Below the pieces are notes generated by a model. That model was given only the letters and a program-made list of their open reading frames with translations. It had not been told where the DNA came from and searched no databases. Positions 44,736 to 53,759 of a DNA stretch of 64,000 bases are shown piece by piece. Source of the stretch: Psychroflexus aurantiacus (GTDB taxonomy: Bacteria; Bacteroidota; Bacteroidia; Flavobacteriales; Flavobacteriaceae); contig NZ_JAAIKD010000005.1 of NCBI RefSeq assembly GCF_010820555.1, positions 248,001 to 312,000 on the forward strand, in the 5' to 3' direction. Numbering within the stretch: the stretch's first letter is position 1; the number at the start of each line of letters is the position of its first letter. A program made the translations under genes and the position numbers.

Positions 44736-45803
44736 ATGATGACCAGTATAGAAGGAAATAATCCAGAGCCTATTTTGATTAATAAAGCCAAAAAAACATT
44801 CAAACAAGGAACTAATGTTGAAAACACGATTGAATGCCTAGTACAAGGTGAGTTTATACTAATTAATGAGTTCTATAATGATGGAATAGCTTTACTACAG
44901 GATTTACATAACTATCTAAAGCGAAGACTACCTACTAAGTCTTTTAAGGATCAGCAGGATTATCGCTCAGAATACTTTAAACTTTCAAATCTGATTTTAG
45001 TAGAAATTACCGATCAAAAACTATGCGCAAAGAAATCACCCAGTATCGGCTGGTTAAAAAAGTTTTATCCGGAAAACAACCATTTCTATTTGACCTTTCC
45101 TCAAATACAAGGATTGAATAGTGCCTGGCAATGGTATGAAAATGGAGTTTCCTTACCTGTGTTACGAAATAAGTTACATCCATATTATGGAGTTTACTTC
45201 CCAACCCGTTTCGATCATTTACTTCTCTTTGACAATTGGTTGAAACGCTATAATGGTCCCAAAAAAACAGTTATTGAAGTTGGTGTTGGATGTGGTGTTT
45301 TAGCTTTACAAATGCTACAACACGGCTTTCAAAAAGTTTATGCAACTGATATTAATCCTAACGCAATTATCGGATTGAAAGAGTTTATGGGAACCACTAA
45401 GCTTTCTCGAAAGATAGAGCTGGATTTGGGAAATCTTTTTGGTAAGTGGGAAAAACAGACAGAACTGATTGTGTTTAATCCGCCCTGGTTGCCAAAAAGT
45501 CATGATTTAGGAAGTATTGATGATGCTATTTATTATGATAAGACATTATTTTCTGACTTTTTTAATGAAGCAAAAAAGCGCCTCTTACCTAACGGGAAAT
45601 TGATAGTGATATTCTCAAACTTAGCTCAAATAGCAAATTTAACAACGGAGCATCCAATTAAAAGAGAGTTAGCTGCAGGTAACAGGTTCCAATTGGAAAG
45701 ATGCTTTAAAAAATCTGTAAAAACAGCTTCTGATAAAACGAAAAGAGGACAGAATTTACGTTCTCTGGAAGAAGTTGAACTTTGGGTACTAACAAATAAC
45801 TAA
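44736..45803 (+). CDS. Class I SAM methyltransferase (HemK/PrmC-like motif)
   Basis: 355 residues. The C-terminal half has the SAM motif VIEVGVGCGVLALQML, then YATDINPNAI and FNPPWLP, the NPP(Y/W) motif of N-methyltransferases acting on Gln, Asn or nucleobases. The N-terminal half (about 1-150) is not assigned. The substrate is unknown. Low-GC composition. It precedes the first attC-like repeat, on the strand opposite to the array genes. The upstream gap (44443-44735) has only a CTGCC/GGCAGG palindrome. Confidence 0.75.
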   Translation: MMTSIEGNNPEPILINKAKKTFKQGTNVENTIECLVQGEFILINEFYNDGIALLQDLHNYLKRRLPTKSFKDQQDYRSEYFKLSNLILVEITDQKLCAKKSPSIGWLKKFYPENNHFYLTFPQIQGLNSAWQWYENGVSLPVLRNKLHPYYGVYFPTRFDHLLLFDNWLKRYNGPKKTVIEVGVGCGVLALQMLQHGFQKVYATDINPNAIIGLKEFMGTTKLSRKIELDLGNLFGKWEKQTELIVFNPPWLPKSHDLGSIDDAIYYDKTLFSDFFNEAKKRLLPNGKLIVIFSNLAQIANLTTEHPIKRELAAGNRFQLERCFKKSVKTASDKTKRGQNLRSLEEVELWVLTNN

Positions 45804-45836
45804 ACCCTTGGGATATCGAAATAGTTTTTTAAAAGT

Positions 45837-45985
45837 GGGTAAGGTTTCTCATATATAGCTTCTGGCGAAGTAAAAACCGTTTGCCTTTCGGTCTGCCTGC
45901 CGGCAAGGGCAGGTTATATTTTTATCTTTTAAAAGTATAAAAATTTGGATTTAGCACTAATTCCACAATAAGCTATATGCGATGT
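45837..45985. repeat. attC-like element 1, interrupted by a group II intron
   Basis: Arms ATATAGCTT (45853) and AAGCTATAT (45970). The left box GGGTAAG is degenerate. The right box is split: ...GATGT ends at 45985 and TAGC resumes at 46593 after the intron; rejoined it reads GTTAGCT. It also contains a CTGCCTGCCGGCAAGGGCAG palindrome. Confidence 0.6.
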
Positions 45986-46592
45986 GTGCGCCTTGAATGG
46001 TAAATATAGTCAAATATTGACTAATGTTCTTTTAGATATAACGAACAAGCTAGAGGGTTAAATTCCCTTAGGGGTTAGGGTAACGCCTATAACCATTAGT
46101 AAGTCGCAAGCTGGTTTACCGAGAGGCATTCAGTGAAGTAAGCGAGACTACAAAAGCCGGTACTGACCAATAAGAACTGCATATAGAGGCTAGTCGTATT
46201 GGGGTAAGCAAGTACGTCTTTGCAACGCCCACAAGAAAAGGTACAATTAGTAGATACAGCAGGAATTGGCAGGAAGCTATTTACATTGCCGAGGGAGGTC
46301 TCCAAAGTCACGAGTTGGCTATATGGAGAAGTCAGCCGAAGTCATAGTACTTGCCGGAAACGAGCCATTAACAGAGATATGGATGGTCTCACAAGTAAGG
46401 AAGGACGGAACGTGTTTCTCTTTAAAATTCGCATAGGAATGATATTTCATGGCCTATGCTTAAACTAGAAGATAGTTTCAAGGGTGTAAAGAGCCTTGTA
46501 GTGATGGATTACGAGACTCCGTATACAGACCCTTACGTGCGGTGGTGTGAGAGGCGCGCTCCGTCAGTAACTGGCGGAGCCGTCTACTCGAT
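45986..46592 (+). ncRNA. ORF-less group II intron
   Basis: About 607 nt. The 5' end is GTGCGCC. The 3' part has a domain V-like segment near 46520-46545 (CCGTATACAG...TACGTGCGGTGGTGTGAG), a domain VI hairpin with arms GCTCCGTCAG / CTGGCGGAGC, and the end CTACTCGAT. Inner blocks such as GGAGAAGTCAGCCGAAGTCA and AAGGACGGAACGTG are familiar from bacterial group II introns. No reverse transcriptase/maturase is encoded, so mobility or splicing would need a trans-acting protein. Whether the domain V triad is intact is uncertain. Confidence 0.75.
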
Positions 46593-46663
46593 TAGCTGCT
46601 GGCTTTACTTTTCAGTTAAAATTATTATAGTAATAGTAAGCAAATAATTTTCATATTTAACCA

Positions 46664-47500
46664 TTATTTTTCAGCGTAATACACCATCATTTTAGCAATG
46701 TTTTTTTTGATAATTCTGTATTGTACTATTCCCGATAGATTATTTTTAACTAATAAATTTGGTACTAATTTAAGCTTATTAAAAAAAATAGATAGAGGAT
46801 AACTCCATATGCTCATTTTATAAATCTTTTTTGATGACGGATGGGATTCTTTTGATACATCAAATTCTTTTACTTCTCTGAATCCAACGTCTCTAAGGGA
46901 TTGTTTAAATTCAGAAACTTCTGCTAGATTAGGAACTGCCCATCCTTCGCAGAAGGTATTTAAGTCCTTAGCCTCCTTTTTATTTTGAGGTTTACGATAT
47001 TGAAATCCATCCCAGATAATTAACCTTCCGCCTTTTTTGAGTACACGATAAGCTTCTCGGAGAAAGTCTTTTTTATTTTCGGCATAACAAACACTTTCTA
47101 TTGCCCACACTACAGAAAAGGTTTCGTCTTCAAATCCAGAGTTTAAAAAATCCCTTTGATAGAATGTTGTTAAATCATTTACGTTATTTTCAATTGCTAA
47201 TTTTTCAGCCTTCTTAACTTGTCTTTCACTTAATGTAATACCTGCAACACGAGTTTTATAATTCTTAGCTAGCCATATTGAACTACCTCCAACACCGCAA
47301 CCAGCATCCAAAATATAATCATCAGATTTAATTAGAGCTTTTTCTGATAAAAATTGGTTTGTATTTAAAAGTGCCTCATTATGATTTTTAGTTTTCGAGT
47401 CCCAGTACCCATAATGTATTCCGTGAGTGTCACCATGATAAAAATACTTATAAAAAGGTAAAGTATAATCGTAGTATTCTATTATATCTTTTTTGCTCAT
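46664..47500 (-). CDS. SAM-dependent methyltransferase (tocopherol/sterol C-methyltransferase-like)
   Basis: 278 residues. Motif I YILDAGCGVGGSSIWLA, motif post-I VAGITLSERQV, then WAIESVCYAENKKDFLREAYRVLKKGG. The N-terminal DTHGIHYGYWD is typical of the gamma-tocopherol/mycolate-type group. It likely methylates a lipid or small molecule. First minus-strand gene after the intron. Confidence 0.82.
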   Translation of the reverse strand: MSKKDIIEYYDYTLPFYKYFYHGDTHGIHYGYWDSKTKNHNEALLNTNQFLSEKALIKSDDYILDAGCGVGGSSIWLAKNYKTRVAGITLSERQVKKAEKLAIENNVNDLTTFYQRDFLNSGFEDETFSVVWAIESVCYAENKKDFLREAYRVLKKGGRLIIWDGFQYRKPQNKKEAKDLNTFCEGWAVPNLAEVSEFKQSLRDVGFREVKEFDVSKESHPSSKKIYKMSIWSYPLSIFFNKLKLVPNLLVKNNLSGIVQYRIIKKNIAKMMVYYAEK

Positions 47501-47573
47501 TAATTTTGAAAAGTTTTGGTGTTATATATTTTACTGTAAAATGTTCAACTATACCTTGATAGGAGACTTCGAC

Positions 47574-47690
47574 ATGAGGTTATGTTTCCTAAAATATTCT
47601 TTAATTTTTGGTTTTTTTAGCTTGCAGCTAACGGGAAGTGTATCTTTCAGTAGCGACAAAAAAAGCACTGCCCTTATTTATAAGTCGTAA
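47574..47690 (+). CDS. Possible truncated secreted peptide
   Basis: 38 codons after an AGGAGA sequence: MRLCFLKYSLIFGFFSLQL looks like a signal peptide, then the frame stops after about 20 further residues. It may be the 5' remnant of a gene cut by recombination. It also overlaps a weak attC-like pair of boxes (AGCTAAC 47636, GTTGGCA 47736) whose arms do not pair well. Confidence 0.25.
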   Translation: MRLCFLKYSLIFGFFSLQLTGSVSFSSDKKSTALIYKS

Positions 47691-47799
47691 ATTTATAAAA
47701 TAAATCCCAAACCCAAACTATTGCTTGTAGCTGTTGTTGGCAAATCATTTTATTTATTGAATTTGATTATTATAACCGCCGACGATATTATTTGGGTAA

Positions 47800-48780
47800 C
47801 TAATTTTTGTCATTTGATTCAATCTTTTTGATTTGTGCTTTATGCTTTTCCGTATCCCAGTCGATTCCATATTTTACCAAATACTCTTCGATTGGTTTTA
47901 GACCAACGTTTACCCTTCTTTCGTTTACTTTTTCCGGTTCCATCAAAGGAGATACGTAATTTTCTCCGGTTTCAGGGTCTCTGGCAATTTGGGTTCCATA
48001 AACCTGACGCTTACCTTGTCTAAGACTTAAACGATCTTCCAGTAAAGCTAAGGCACCAGCGGCTATTTTGCCATCGGCTACTGCCTTTCTGAGAACAGGT
48101 AGATATTCTTCCTGGGTTTTCATATCACCATGTTGCAGGGTCAAAAAGATTGCATTACTTCCTGGTTTACCTATTTGCTTGAGTGATGGCCAGCCTAGAC
48201 TGTCGAGCAAATTTGTTACTTTGATTACATTGAGAGAATCACTCAACCAGACTTGGCGTCTCACTCTTTCTGTTTCAGTAGCCTCGTATCCATGCACAGC
48301 TATAATAGCTCTATATTCTCTTCGTCCACCCTGGTCTTTAAGCATAATTTCGTCTAATAGATCTGAGATCTCATTTCTTTGGATACCCTCTGCCTCATTC
48401 TTATTGTGTCTGATGATTTCCATTAACTCAGACCATCCTTCTTGATTATGCAGCTTTTTTAAGTCTAAATCTGTAGCAATATGCCAATAGTTCTTGTATT
48501 GGGCCTCATTTGCTAGATGAAAAAGAAGGTCAAACGAGCTTTTTGGGTCATTTGCCAAGGCATATGCGCAGGCTGCATTGTAAATGTCGCGTGTGTTAAT
48601 CTGTTCTTCAAATTGTTCAAACGCTGCTTTGTATTTTTCTGCAGACAGTAGATAGTCTTTGGATTCGAATAAACTTGAGGCTTCTTCGATTAATTGAGCG
48701 TATTTTTCTTGGTTCTGACCAAAAATAGACGTTGTAAGTAAAAAGCAGAATGCAGCTAAAAATAGAGTTTTAATTTCCAT
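47800..48780 (-). CDS. Secreted DUF6624 protein
   Basis: 326 residues from MEIKTLFLAAFCFLLTTSIFGQ, a signal peptide; an ATG at 48807 is less likely. The N-terminal half is TPR-like (LFESKDYLLSAEKYKAAF, IYNAACAYALA). The C-terminal half carries the DUF6624 signature (ALLEDRLSLRQGKRQVYGTQ). Function unknown. Flanked by array repeats. Confidence 0.8.
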   Translation of the reverse strand: MEIKTLFLAAFCFLLTTSIFGQNQEKYAQLIEEASSLFESKDYLLSAEKYKAAFEQFEEQINTRDIYNAACAYALANDPKSSFDLLFHLANEAQYKNYWHIATDLDLKKLHNQEGWSELMEIIRHNKNEAEGIQRNEISDLLDEIMLKDQGGRREYRAIIAVHGYEATETERVRRQVWLSDSLNVIKVTNLLDSLGWPSLKQIGKPGSNAIFLTLQHGDMKTQEEYLPVLRKAVADGKIAAGALALLEDRLSLRQGKRQVYGTQIARDPETGENYVSPLMEPEKVNERRVNVGLKPIEEYLVKYGIDWDTEKHKAQIKKIESNDKN

Positions 48781-48801
48781 ATTATGATCGTTTAATATGA
48801 T

Positions 48802-48930
48802 TGCCAACGATCTAGTACTAGAATAGTAGCGGATTTTTACGTACTAATTTTTTCGATTAAATACAGACTTTTTTATATTTCTAACTTTTTTTGGGGCTAA
48901 AACCGCTATAATTTTTATACATTCTTGGCA
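48802..48930. repeat. attC-like element 2
   Basis: Left box TGCCAAC (48802), right box CTTGGCA (48924, one base off GTTGGCA). Inner arms ATAGTAGCGG and CCGCTATAA pair in part. A degenerate member. Confidence 0.5.
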
Positions 48931-49052
48931 GCTGACATTCATTAAGCCAATATTTCTATTAGAATTTTTCCAAACCTCATTTAATAGAAATTCTCAGCAG
49001 AGTTAATTCACTTATTATTTTATAAACACTCAATATAATAATTTACCTCAAA

Positions 49053-49421
49053 TTAACTAGCTATCTTCTTTTTTACTACTTCAAGTTTCTCCTCTGTGAG
49101 AGGCTTTTCAAAGTAATCAATTACAGATATGTAACTAGAAGCCTTTATTTTGTCATCTGGATATCCTGAAGATGTCAACATAAATATTTTTGCATTCATG
49201 CAAAGTTCTTTAATTTCTCTTTCAGCCAAAAACTCCCATCCATCCATCACTGGCATATTTATGTCCAAGAAAATAATTTCAGGGCAGTCCTTTTCAAGAT
49301 ATCTAAGGGCTTCCATTCCGTTGAGTGTTTCTTTAACTTCAGTAAATCCAGCACGATTCAGGACTTCTTTAGATAAGAAATTTGTTATTTTATCGTCTTC
49401 TATCAATAATACTTTCTTCAT
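49053..49421 (-). CDS. Single-domain response regulator
   Basis: 122 residues from MKKVLLIEDD; an ATG four codons earlier overlaps the kinase gene. A CheY-like receiver: acidic pair IEDD, phospho-acceptor Asp in FLDINMPVMDG, Thr in MLTSSG and Lys in FEKPLT. There is no output domain. It directly follows the sensor kinase and likely accepts phosphate from it. Confidence 0.9.
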   Translation of the reverse strand: MKKVLLIEDDKITNFLSKEVLNRAGFTEVKETLNGMEALRYLEKDCPEIIFLDINMPVMDGWEFLAEREIKELCMNAKIFMLTSSGYPDDKIKASSYISVIDYFEKPLTEEKLEVVKKKIAS

Positions 49422-49422
49422 T

Positions 49423-50604
49423 TTATTTTTCATTTAAATAAACTTTGAACAATGCTCCTTCATAGGGCTTGCTTTTCACTACTATTTCCCCTCCGTGCGT
49501 ATCAATAATTGTTTTAACTATATACATTCCAATACCCTTTCCCTCTACATGTGTATGTAGCCTTTTAAAAAGACCGAACATTTTCTTTCTATATTTACTA
49601 GCATCAAATCCAAGTCCGTTATCTTTTACTTTTAGACAAACTCTTCCATTAAGTTTAGTTGTTTTTACTTCAATAATTAATGCCTTATTAGGGTCTCGGT
49701 ACTTTATTGCATTAACCAATAAGTTATGCATAACACTTTTTAAATGCAGGTGAGGATAAACAATTATAGGGCACTTAGAAAAATCGGTTCTTAAAGTGGC
49801 GTTAGAGGTTTTAATTTGTTCGGCAATACTCTTTTTTATTCCATTGAAGATATTCTCAAATTTCAAGCTTTCACTTCTATTATTCAAGGTGGCTTTAAAG
49901 TTGATAACATCGTTCAGCGTAAATACTGTTTTGTGTAATTGATTTATACTTTTTTTCAAATTATCAAATAACTCTCTATTTTGCTGGTCCGTAAACGCAT
50001 CTGTATCTATCATAGAGGTAAGTGTACTAAGGTTGGTAGCAGGTGCCTTCAAATCATGCGCAACTATAAAAGCAAATTCTTTCAGTTCTTGGTTTCTTAG
50101 CTTTATTTCTTTGGATTGTAGTTTTACTTTATTTACCTCTTCCTCTAATGCTTTTCTATAGTTCTTTAGCTTTTGTTCCGCTTTTTTACGTGATGTAATA
50201 TTTTGAATAAAAACATGAATTATAGGTTTGTCTCCTACAAGGTACTTGCAAGGTGTAGCTTCTGCTATGAAGACAGATCCATCCTTTCTCTTAAAACATG
50301 TCTCTACAAACATTCTCTCTTCATGCTTCATTTTATCTAAAACCACATGTGAATGCTTGATTTCATCTTCGGGATGTAAATCAAATACACTTTTGTTAAG
50401 TAATTCATCTTTAGAATAACCAAGCTCTTCTATCAAACTATCGTTTGCATTAATAATATTCATAGTTATATCATGAACTAAGGTTGGAATTGTTGAATAT
50501 TTGAAGATCTGCTTAAAAATATCGCCTTCCACATCAATTTTCTGAAAATCTTTCCCGGGATTTAATGAGCTAGCATTTTGAAATTTATTTTTTTCTTTTG
50601 CCAT
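49423..50604 (-). CDS. PAS-domain sensor histidine kinase
   Basis: 393 residues, cytosolic: a PAS domain with PAC (about 30-145), a coiled coil, then a HisKA/HATPase core with H183 in FAFIVAHDLKAPATN, N-box HNLLVNAIKY (N297) and G-box DNGLGFD. Located between two attC-like repeats together with its response regulator, i.e. a two-gene cassette carrying a complete phosphorelay. Confidence 0.9.
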   Translation of the reverse strand: MAKEKNKFQNASSLNPGKDFQKIDVEGDIFKQIFKYSTIPTLVHDITMNIINANDSLIEELGYSKDELLNKSVFDLHPEDEIKHSHVVLDKMKHEERMFVETCFKRKDGSVFIAEATPCKYLVGDKPIIHVFIQNITSRKKAEQKLKNYRKALEEEVNKVKLQSKEIKLRNQELKEFAFIVAHDLKAPATNLSTLTSMIDTDAFTDQQNRELFDNLKKSINQLHKTVFTLNDVINFKATLNNRSESLKFENIFNGIKKSIAEQIKTSNATLRTDFSKCPIIVYPHLHLKSVMHNLLVNAIKYRDPNKALIIEVKTTKLNGRVCLKVKDNGLGFDASKYRKKMFGLFKRLHTHVEGKGIGMYIVKTIIDTHGGEIVVKSKPYEGALFKVYLNEK

Positions 50605-50647
50605 ATTTTAGTCACATTGTTTTCTGAATCATGATTTTTTGGCTTTC

Positions 50648-50781
50648 TGCCAACGTGTTCGTATAACCGTCAGTTAGGGTTTAAAGTACTTAAATTTTTC
50701 GATTTAGAACTGACATTAGCAATTCCCAGTGGATTCGGACGTAGTCGAATACGCCGTGATTGCGGTTATACAGTGTTAGCC
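50648..50781. repeat. attC-like element 3
   Basis: Left box TGCCAAC, right box GTTAGCC. Inner arms GTATAACCG (50661) and CGGTTATAC (50763) are perfectly complementary, and a hairpin GATTCGGACGTAGTCGAATA lies inside. The stop codon of the next DUF6090 gene is within the right box. Interior shares long identity with element 4. Confidence 0.75.
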
Positions 50782-51546
50782 TTTCGTTATTTCTTTATTT
50801 ATCAGTTCAACAACTTGTTTATTCAATTCAATCATTTTTTTATAGTCATCAATTATTAATGAATTAGTAAAAACTGATAGAACGAATCCATTCTTAAAAA
50901 TCGTGTCATTTAAAAGTCTATCTAATTCTTGTCTTGAAAGCTTTATATTATTATCAAATTCTTTTTTACTGGCATAAAACAAAAAGCTTTCTGCTAATGG
51001 GTCTAAATCAACAGTTTTAAACCAAGGGTCATAAAAATAATGCTCCATATCATTTCTTAAATGTTCTCGGTTTGATATAATTTGATTGTGTATTATGTCT
51101 AAATTTAAAAGCCCACTTTTTATTGATTCGTTTGAGATTATTGTAAAATTTCCAGAGTTTAGTAATTCTACAAATGTGTTGTTGTTTCGTTTAAACTCTT
51201 GCCAGATTCCGACATTAAATGCATGGTAATTAAACATTTGAATATTCTCCACGGGCTTTCCTTTAAAATGTTCAAGTGCTATTTGAGCAGAGTTCACAAT
51301 ACCTTCTCTAATTCCAATGTGGCGTTCAAGTTCTTTTTCTTCAAAAATCAAATCACTTTTTATATTTTTCAAGAACTGTATTTCTTTCGCTCTTTGTTTA
51401 TTTAATTCATTATGGTTATTGATTTGTAAGGCTATTAAGATTCCAATGACTACAAGAATTATCTCTCCAATTGCATATAACAAATACTTGCTGAATTTAT
51501 TTTCTGAAAGTAGATTTTGACGAATTTTTCTAAAGAATTTTATCAT
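50776..51546 (-). CDS. DUF6090 membrane-anchored protein, copy 2
   Basis: 256 residues. MIKFFRKIRQNLLSENKFSK, then the transmembrane helix EIILVVIGILIALQINN, then a divergent helical domain. The first 20 nt of the gene (ATGATAAAATTCTTTAGAAA) and the ACCA before it are shared with the other array copies. Stop codon TAA falls inside element 3. Confidence 0.88.
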   Translation of the reverse strand: MIKFFRKIRQNLLSENKFSKYLLYAIGEIILVVIGILIALQINNHNELNKQRAKEIQFLKNIKSDLIFEEKELERHIGIREGIVNSAQIALEHFKGKPVENIQMFNYHAFNVGIWQEFKRNNNTFVELLNSGNFTIISNESIKSGLLNLDIIHNQIISNREHLRNDMEHYFYDPWFKTVDLDPLAESFLFYASKKEFDNNIKLSRQELDRLLNDTIFKNGFVLSVFTNSLIIDDYKKMIELNKQVVELINKEITKG

Positions 51547-51570
51547 TGGTTAGCAGGTTGTCATAATGAA

Positions 51571-51704
51571 GGCTAATGGTCTCGTATAACCGTCAGTCAG
51601 GGATAAATTTACAATTAAATTTGGTTAAGCGCTGACTTTGGCAATTACAGAGTGGATTCGGACGTAGTCGAATCCGCCGTAATTGTGGTTATACATTGTT
51701 GTGC
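51571..51704. repeat. attC-like element 4
   Basis: Left box GGCTAAT (degenerate), right box GTTGTGC. Arms CGTATAACCG and GTGGTTATAC; inner hairpin GGATTCGGACGTAGTCGAAT plus CC. Closest relative is element 3, suggesting duplication of a cassette. Confidence 0.75.
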
Positions 51705-51709
51705 TTTCG

Positions 51710-52486
51710 TTATTCTTTTCTTATTTCTAATTCAGTGTCAATGGATTTTATTAGATGATTAATTCTTTTATTTATATCATTTTGACTTACTTCTACTTCC
51801 CAATAAAATTGATTTTTCAAACTACGAAGGAAATACATAAACTGTTTATCTTTTTTGAGTTCATTAAAATTGTTAGGGATCATTTCAAGTTGCAAATCGT
51901 CAAAATTTTCAGTAACTCTATATTTTTCATAGTTCCCATTCCACAAAGCATTAAATCGTGTGCTAAAAATAGGTATATTGGCATCTTCTATCCTTTGAAC
52001 GTATTTGTTGATTTGTGAATCTAATACATTGCTTGACCAAGAATAATAGCTGATTAATTTGTCCCTTAACTCATCGTTAGATATTAGGTTTAAATCTTTG
52101 GATTTTAGGGCTTCAAATACCTCTGTATTTATTTTAGGTGTCCAAGTTTGAGTAATTCTTCCAAAATGGTATTTTAAAGTGTCTTGATACTGTAAGTCTT
52201 GTTCAATATAATTTATTAAAAAGGTAATAGATTCTTTAGTAAGAGCATATTTTTCAAATCTGAAATTGTTAAATTCTATATCTGTATTTAGGCTTTGTTT
52301 AAAGTTAATAAGAAACTTGATTTCTTCTGCTTTTAATTTTTCCTTTTCATTCCAATTATTAATCTGAAGTGCAATCAATATTCCAATAACTACAAGGACA
52401 ATTTCTCCAATCGCATAAATCAGATATTTACTGAATTTATTTTCAGAGAGTAGTTTTAGTCTAATTTTTCTAAAGAATTTTATCAT
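51710..52486 (-). CDS. DUF6090 membrane-anchored protein, copy 3
   Basis: 258 residues with the common N-terminus (MIKFFRKIRLKLLSENKFSK) and helix EIVLVVIGILIALQINNWNE, then a unique C-terminal domain. The TAA stop sits in the conserved junction TAACGAAAGCACAAC, which joins the gene to the right box of element 4. Confidence 0.88.
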   Translation of the reverse strand: MIKFFRKIRLKLLSENKFSKYLIYAIGEIVLVVIGILIALQINNWNEKEKLKAEEIKFLINFKQSLNTDIEFNNFRFEKYALTKESITFLINYIEQDLQYQDTLKYHFGRITQTWTPKINTEVFEALKSKDLNLISNDELRDKLISYYSWSSNVLDSQINKYVQRIEDANIPIFSTRFNALWNGNYEKYRVTENFDDLQLEMIPNNFNELKKDKQFMYFLRSLKNQFYWEVEVSQNDINKRINHLIKSIDTELEIRKE

Positions 52487-52510
52487 TGGTTATTGGATGG
52501 TTTTAATGAA

Positions 52511-52642
52511 GCAAAACGTTAAGAATATATGGCGTTGGCCATTTCGCGGCTCTTAACTAGCAATTCGAAACATGTATTTATCAAATGTAATCATTTTCAA
52601 CTTTAGCACTATTTGCCCAATGACCTATATTTAGTGTTGGGC
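52511..52642. repeat. attC-like element 5
   Basis: Left box GCAAAAC, right box GTTGGGC, which matches GTTRRRY exactly. Arms AATATATGGCGTTGG and CAATGACCTATATTT pair with a few mismatches. Confidence 0.6.
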
Positions 52643-52652
52643 ATAGTTCATA

Positions 52653-53636
52653 TCATTCACCTATCCCTAAGATATTATTTTTAGTATCAATCAAAATGAC
52701 TTTATCCAAGAACATTTTATTCCCTGCTAGCCCCATCATTATCCAATTGGGAAAAAAATCATAGGGAGACATGCTATTTGAAGAGTACACATAAGGTGTC
52801 TCTTCAATTAATTTTCCTACCTTGATATCAGTGTTTAACTTTCTTCTGTAAAAATCATAAGATTTTCCCCAGCTAGTTATGCAACATAACGTATCTATCG
52901 ATCCGGCGCTTTCTATATTTTGTAGTTTTTGATTATCCATGATGAGTGGAAACATGCTGGAGCCTGTATCGTATGTGAGCTGCACATTCTCACCATCAAC
53001 TTTTGCAGGGAATAAGATTGGGAATTGATTTACACTAGCGCCTTTAATTTCATTAAATTTATATTCTAACTCTTTGAGATTATGGTTTGTAATGGCTAAT
53101 TTATTTTTCTTGAAATCGAGTAGTAATTTTCTCCCAAAAATAGCATCATAACCAATCGTACCAAGAACCGTAAATGAACTGTCTATTTCAGCACTCCCGA
53201 GCTCAGATAACACCAACAAATTGTCTGCCTGGAGACTAGCGGCCCCTATTGATAAGGTTGAAGACTCTAACCAATAATTACCAGACTGACTTTTCTTGAA
53301 CTCAAAAGAAGGATACTTTAATTTTAGGGCATTTAAAGTCTTACCATAGAGTTTACTTTGAGACGTCCCAGTATCAAACTGCATATAGAAAGAATCATCA
53401 ATACCATTCAGCTTTACCTTTACGAAAAAGGAACTAATTTCCGTTTTTAAATCCCCATATGATCCTGAAACCCACTTTATATTAGAAAAGCTCACGGTTT
53501 TAGGTTCTTTAAAATTCTTAAATGTACTTACAGTGTTTTTGGTTCTCCAATAATAGTTAAAGACCTTCCAGCTGGTAAATAAAAGGCCAAAAATGATGAC
53601 TGCTGCCAGTGATAAATTTTTAAGTGTTTTGTTCAT
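52653..53636 (-). CDS. Membrane-anchored two-lobed aspartic protease (putative)
   Basis: 327 residues. An N-terminal helix (about 10-25) anchors the protein. Two catalytic motifs are present in one chain: FDTGTS (D88) and YDTGSS (D223), each followed by a hydrophobic-Gly block (VLGTIGYDAIFG, WIMMGLAG). Paired D-T-G lobes would give a self-sufficient active site, as in pepsins or duplicated retropepsin-like domains. The LytTR gene lies upstream with no repeat between, so both probably form one cassette. Confidence 0.7.
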   Translation of the reverse strand: MNKTLKNLSLAAVIIFGLLFTSWKVFNYYWRTKNTVSTFKNFKEPKTVSFSNIKWVSGSYGDLKTEISSFFVKVKLNGIDDSFYMQFDTGTSQSKLYGKTLNALKLKYPSFEFKKSQSGNYWLESSTLSIGAASLQADNLLVLSELGSAEIDSSFTVLGTIGYDAIFGRKLLLDFKKNKLAITNHNLKELEYKFNEIKGASVNQFPILFPAKVDGENVQLTYDTGSSMFPLIMDNQKLQNIESAGSIDTLCCITSWGKSYDFYRRKLNTDIKVGKLIEETPYVYSSNSMSPYDFFPNWIMMGLAGNKMFLDKVILIDTKNNILGIGE

Positions 53637-53759
53637 TTCTTGAATTAGATTACAATAGTATTCTAGTAAAGAACGTGAGCAGTTACTTTATGAAAAAAAT
53701 AAAGTGACAGATTTGAAGCTTTTGGGATGAGTTTGAAGTTTGTGAAATCAGCTTGACTT

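Noticed and set aside
46220-46468. Open frames inside the group II intron
   Set aside because: The frame reads through conserved ribozyme sequence; there is no reverse-transcriptase motif, so it is not a maturase.
47636-47742. Possible attC-like site (AGCTAAC ... GTTGGCA)
   Set aside because: The boxes are acceptable and the spacing fits, but inner arms do not pair, so it was not listed as a repeat.
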